Below are positions 40,984 through 41,838 of a DNA stretch of 41,838 nucleotides, one piece after another. The notes under the pieces are model-generated. The model was given only the letters and a program-made list of their open reading frames with translations. It ran no database searches and had not been told where the DNA came from. The DNA is from Nitrospira sp. (GTDB lineage: Bacteria; Nitrospirota; Nitrospiria; Nitrospirales; Nitrospiraceae), in NCBI GenBank assembly GCA_020697375.1, contig JAJFBJ010000034.1:1-41838 (forward strand). Reading direction: 5' to 3'. Each line of letters starts with the position of its first letter. Within the stretch, counting starts at the first letter, position 1. Both the position numbers and the translations under genes were made by a program.

Positions 40984-41838
40984 GAGGCGATCTCCTGCCC
41001 GACCGAACTTTCCAGTTGAAACAAATTGTGCTGATAGGAGAAGAGCGCTTCGATGAAGTTCTGTTGAATCGTACGGGAGGTGCGGGCGGCATCGAGGAGA
41101 TCCAGAATGGTGGCGCCGCCGCGTTCATAGGCCCGCTCGACGATCGTGAAGGTCGAGCGGGCATCGTCCAGCACGCCGGCCAAGTAGGCCTCCACCAGTC
41201 GGCGGCTCTGGAGCAGGTTCCGATACGCCACCTCCACCTGGTTTTCCACTTGGTTCACCGTCCGGTCGAGATCCGCCTGGGCCGATTGCAGGCCGACTTC
41301 AGCCTGAACGATCCCGCCCTGATTTCGATCGAACAGCGGCAAGGGCACGCCGAGGGTCAATATTCCCGTTTGCGGATTGTCGGGACCTCGAGGACCTTGC
41401 ACCGCATATCCGGCGCCGATGGTCACGTCGGGATACCGATAGGCCTTGGCCAGCTTCAAGTCGGCTTCGCGTTGCGACAGGGTCGCTCGCCTGCCCCGGA
41501 TGTCCGGGCGGACTTCCAAGGCCACTGACCTGAGTTTCCCCATGTCCGGATCTACACGCCGATAGTCCATTTCCGTCGTGAGCTCCAGTTTCGTGGCGGG
41601 AGACAACCGAAGAAGCTGGCGCAGGTCGGCTCTGGCCGACTCACCTTCCTGAATGGCCTCGATCACTTGCGATTGAAAGTCGACGACTTGAAGCCTGATC
41701 CGGATCAGATCGACCTCGGCGATGTAGCCCTTTTTAAAGCGGATGGTATTGACGTCCAGGATCCGCGCAAACCGATCCCGATTCTCCTCCGCCAAGGCCA
41801 GTCGCCGTTGCGCCACGAGCACACGATAGTAGGCATCC
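40980..41838 (-). CDS. czcC: TolC-family outer membrane channel (CzcC type), 5' end beyond window
   Basis: About 286 residues of the C-terminal part of an outer-membrane efflux protein. The frame continues past the window end (DAYYRVLVAQRRLAL..). TolC-family text includes KGYIAEVDLIRIRLQVVDFQSQV, ATLSQREADLKLAKAYRYPDVTIGAGYAVQGPRG, GVPLPLFDRNQGGIVQAEV and LLQSRRLVEAYLAGVLDDARSTFTIVERAYERGGATILDLLDA. It forms the exit duct of the Czc complex. It ends four bases into the czcB start. Confidence 0.92.
   Translation of the reverse strand, partial: DAYYRVLVAQRRLALAEENRDRFARILDVNTIRFKKGYIAEVDLIRIRLQVVDFQSQVIEAIQEGESARADLRQLLRLSPATKLELTTEMDYRRVDPDMGKLRSVALEVRPDIRGRRATLSQREADLKLAKAYRYPDVTIGAGYAVQGPRGPDNPQTGILTLGVPLPLFDRNQGGIVQAEVGLQSAQADLDRTVNQVENQVEVAYRNLLQSRRLVEAYLAGVLDDARSTFTIVERAYERGGATILDLLDAARTSRTIQQNFIEALFSYQHNLFQLESSVGQEIAS

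Overview
The window is a GC-rich bacterial chromosome segment. It most likely comes from the Nitrospira lineage (Nitrospirota); this is an inference from gene content (DUF3386/DUF5069 pair, CADD-like oxygenase, thrC-moaD-NIL-moeB-JAMM block, CzcCBA) and from the abundant small dispersed palindromes, not from a marker gene. I found no rRNA, tRNA or CRISPR.

Layout. 1-3551: most of cobalamin-dependent methionine synthase metH (minus strand, C-terminus cut by the window edge). 3742-10233: small secreted or membrane proteins of unknown role, a CADD/PqqC-like diiron oxygenase coupled to a secreted SUMF1-like protein, and a three-gene FmdB-type operon. 10369-14913: hemW, a ClpS-like adaptor and a DUF3386-DUF5069 pair. 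15022-17912: a subtilisin-like protease and a DUF2235 membrane hydrolase. 17913-20974: a lower-quality accessory stretch with a decayed BrnT-type toxin and its antitoxin, a broken small gene, three GGGGTCcGACCCC hairpins and a lipoprotein. 20975-25112: TPM-domain protein, degenerate nucleotidyltransferase, FAD monooxygenase, PLD-like protein. 25475-30703: a sulfur-carrier cluster. 31450-33131: a second accessory stretch with a frameshifted HEPN-like gene, a decayed BrnT/CopG-type pair and two tiny zinc-ribbon proteins. 33441-41838: MsbA-like ABC exporter, peptide deformylase, a HEAT-repeat protein and a CzcCBA-type metal efflux operon.

The sulfur-carrier cluster is the most interesting pathway. 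It encodes two ubiquitin-like carriers (one ThiS-like ending in GGGR, one MoaD/CysO-like ending in a bare GG), two E1-like MoeB/ThiF paralogs, a cysteine synthase, a threonine synthase, a NIL-domain protein and a JAMM metallopeptidase. By analogy with the mycobacterial CysO-CysM-Mec+ route and the Wolinella HcyS-HcyF-HcyD route, it probably makes cysteine, and possibly homocysteine, from protein thiocarboxylates. The nearby metH would methylate homocysteine, but it is far away and not in the same operon.

The most striking non-coding feature is a family of nine imperfect palindromes (about 45 to 215 bp, typical unit about 123 bp) with GGATGCTsAAAAwG ends. Eight of the nine sit at, or inside, the 3' end of a gene, and two of them supply the stop codon of the host gene (hemW and the FAD monooxygenase).
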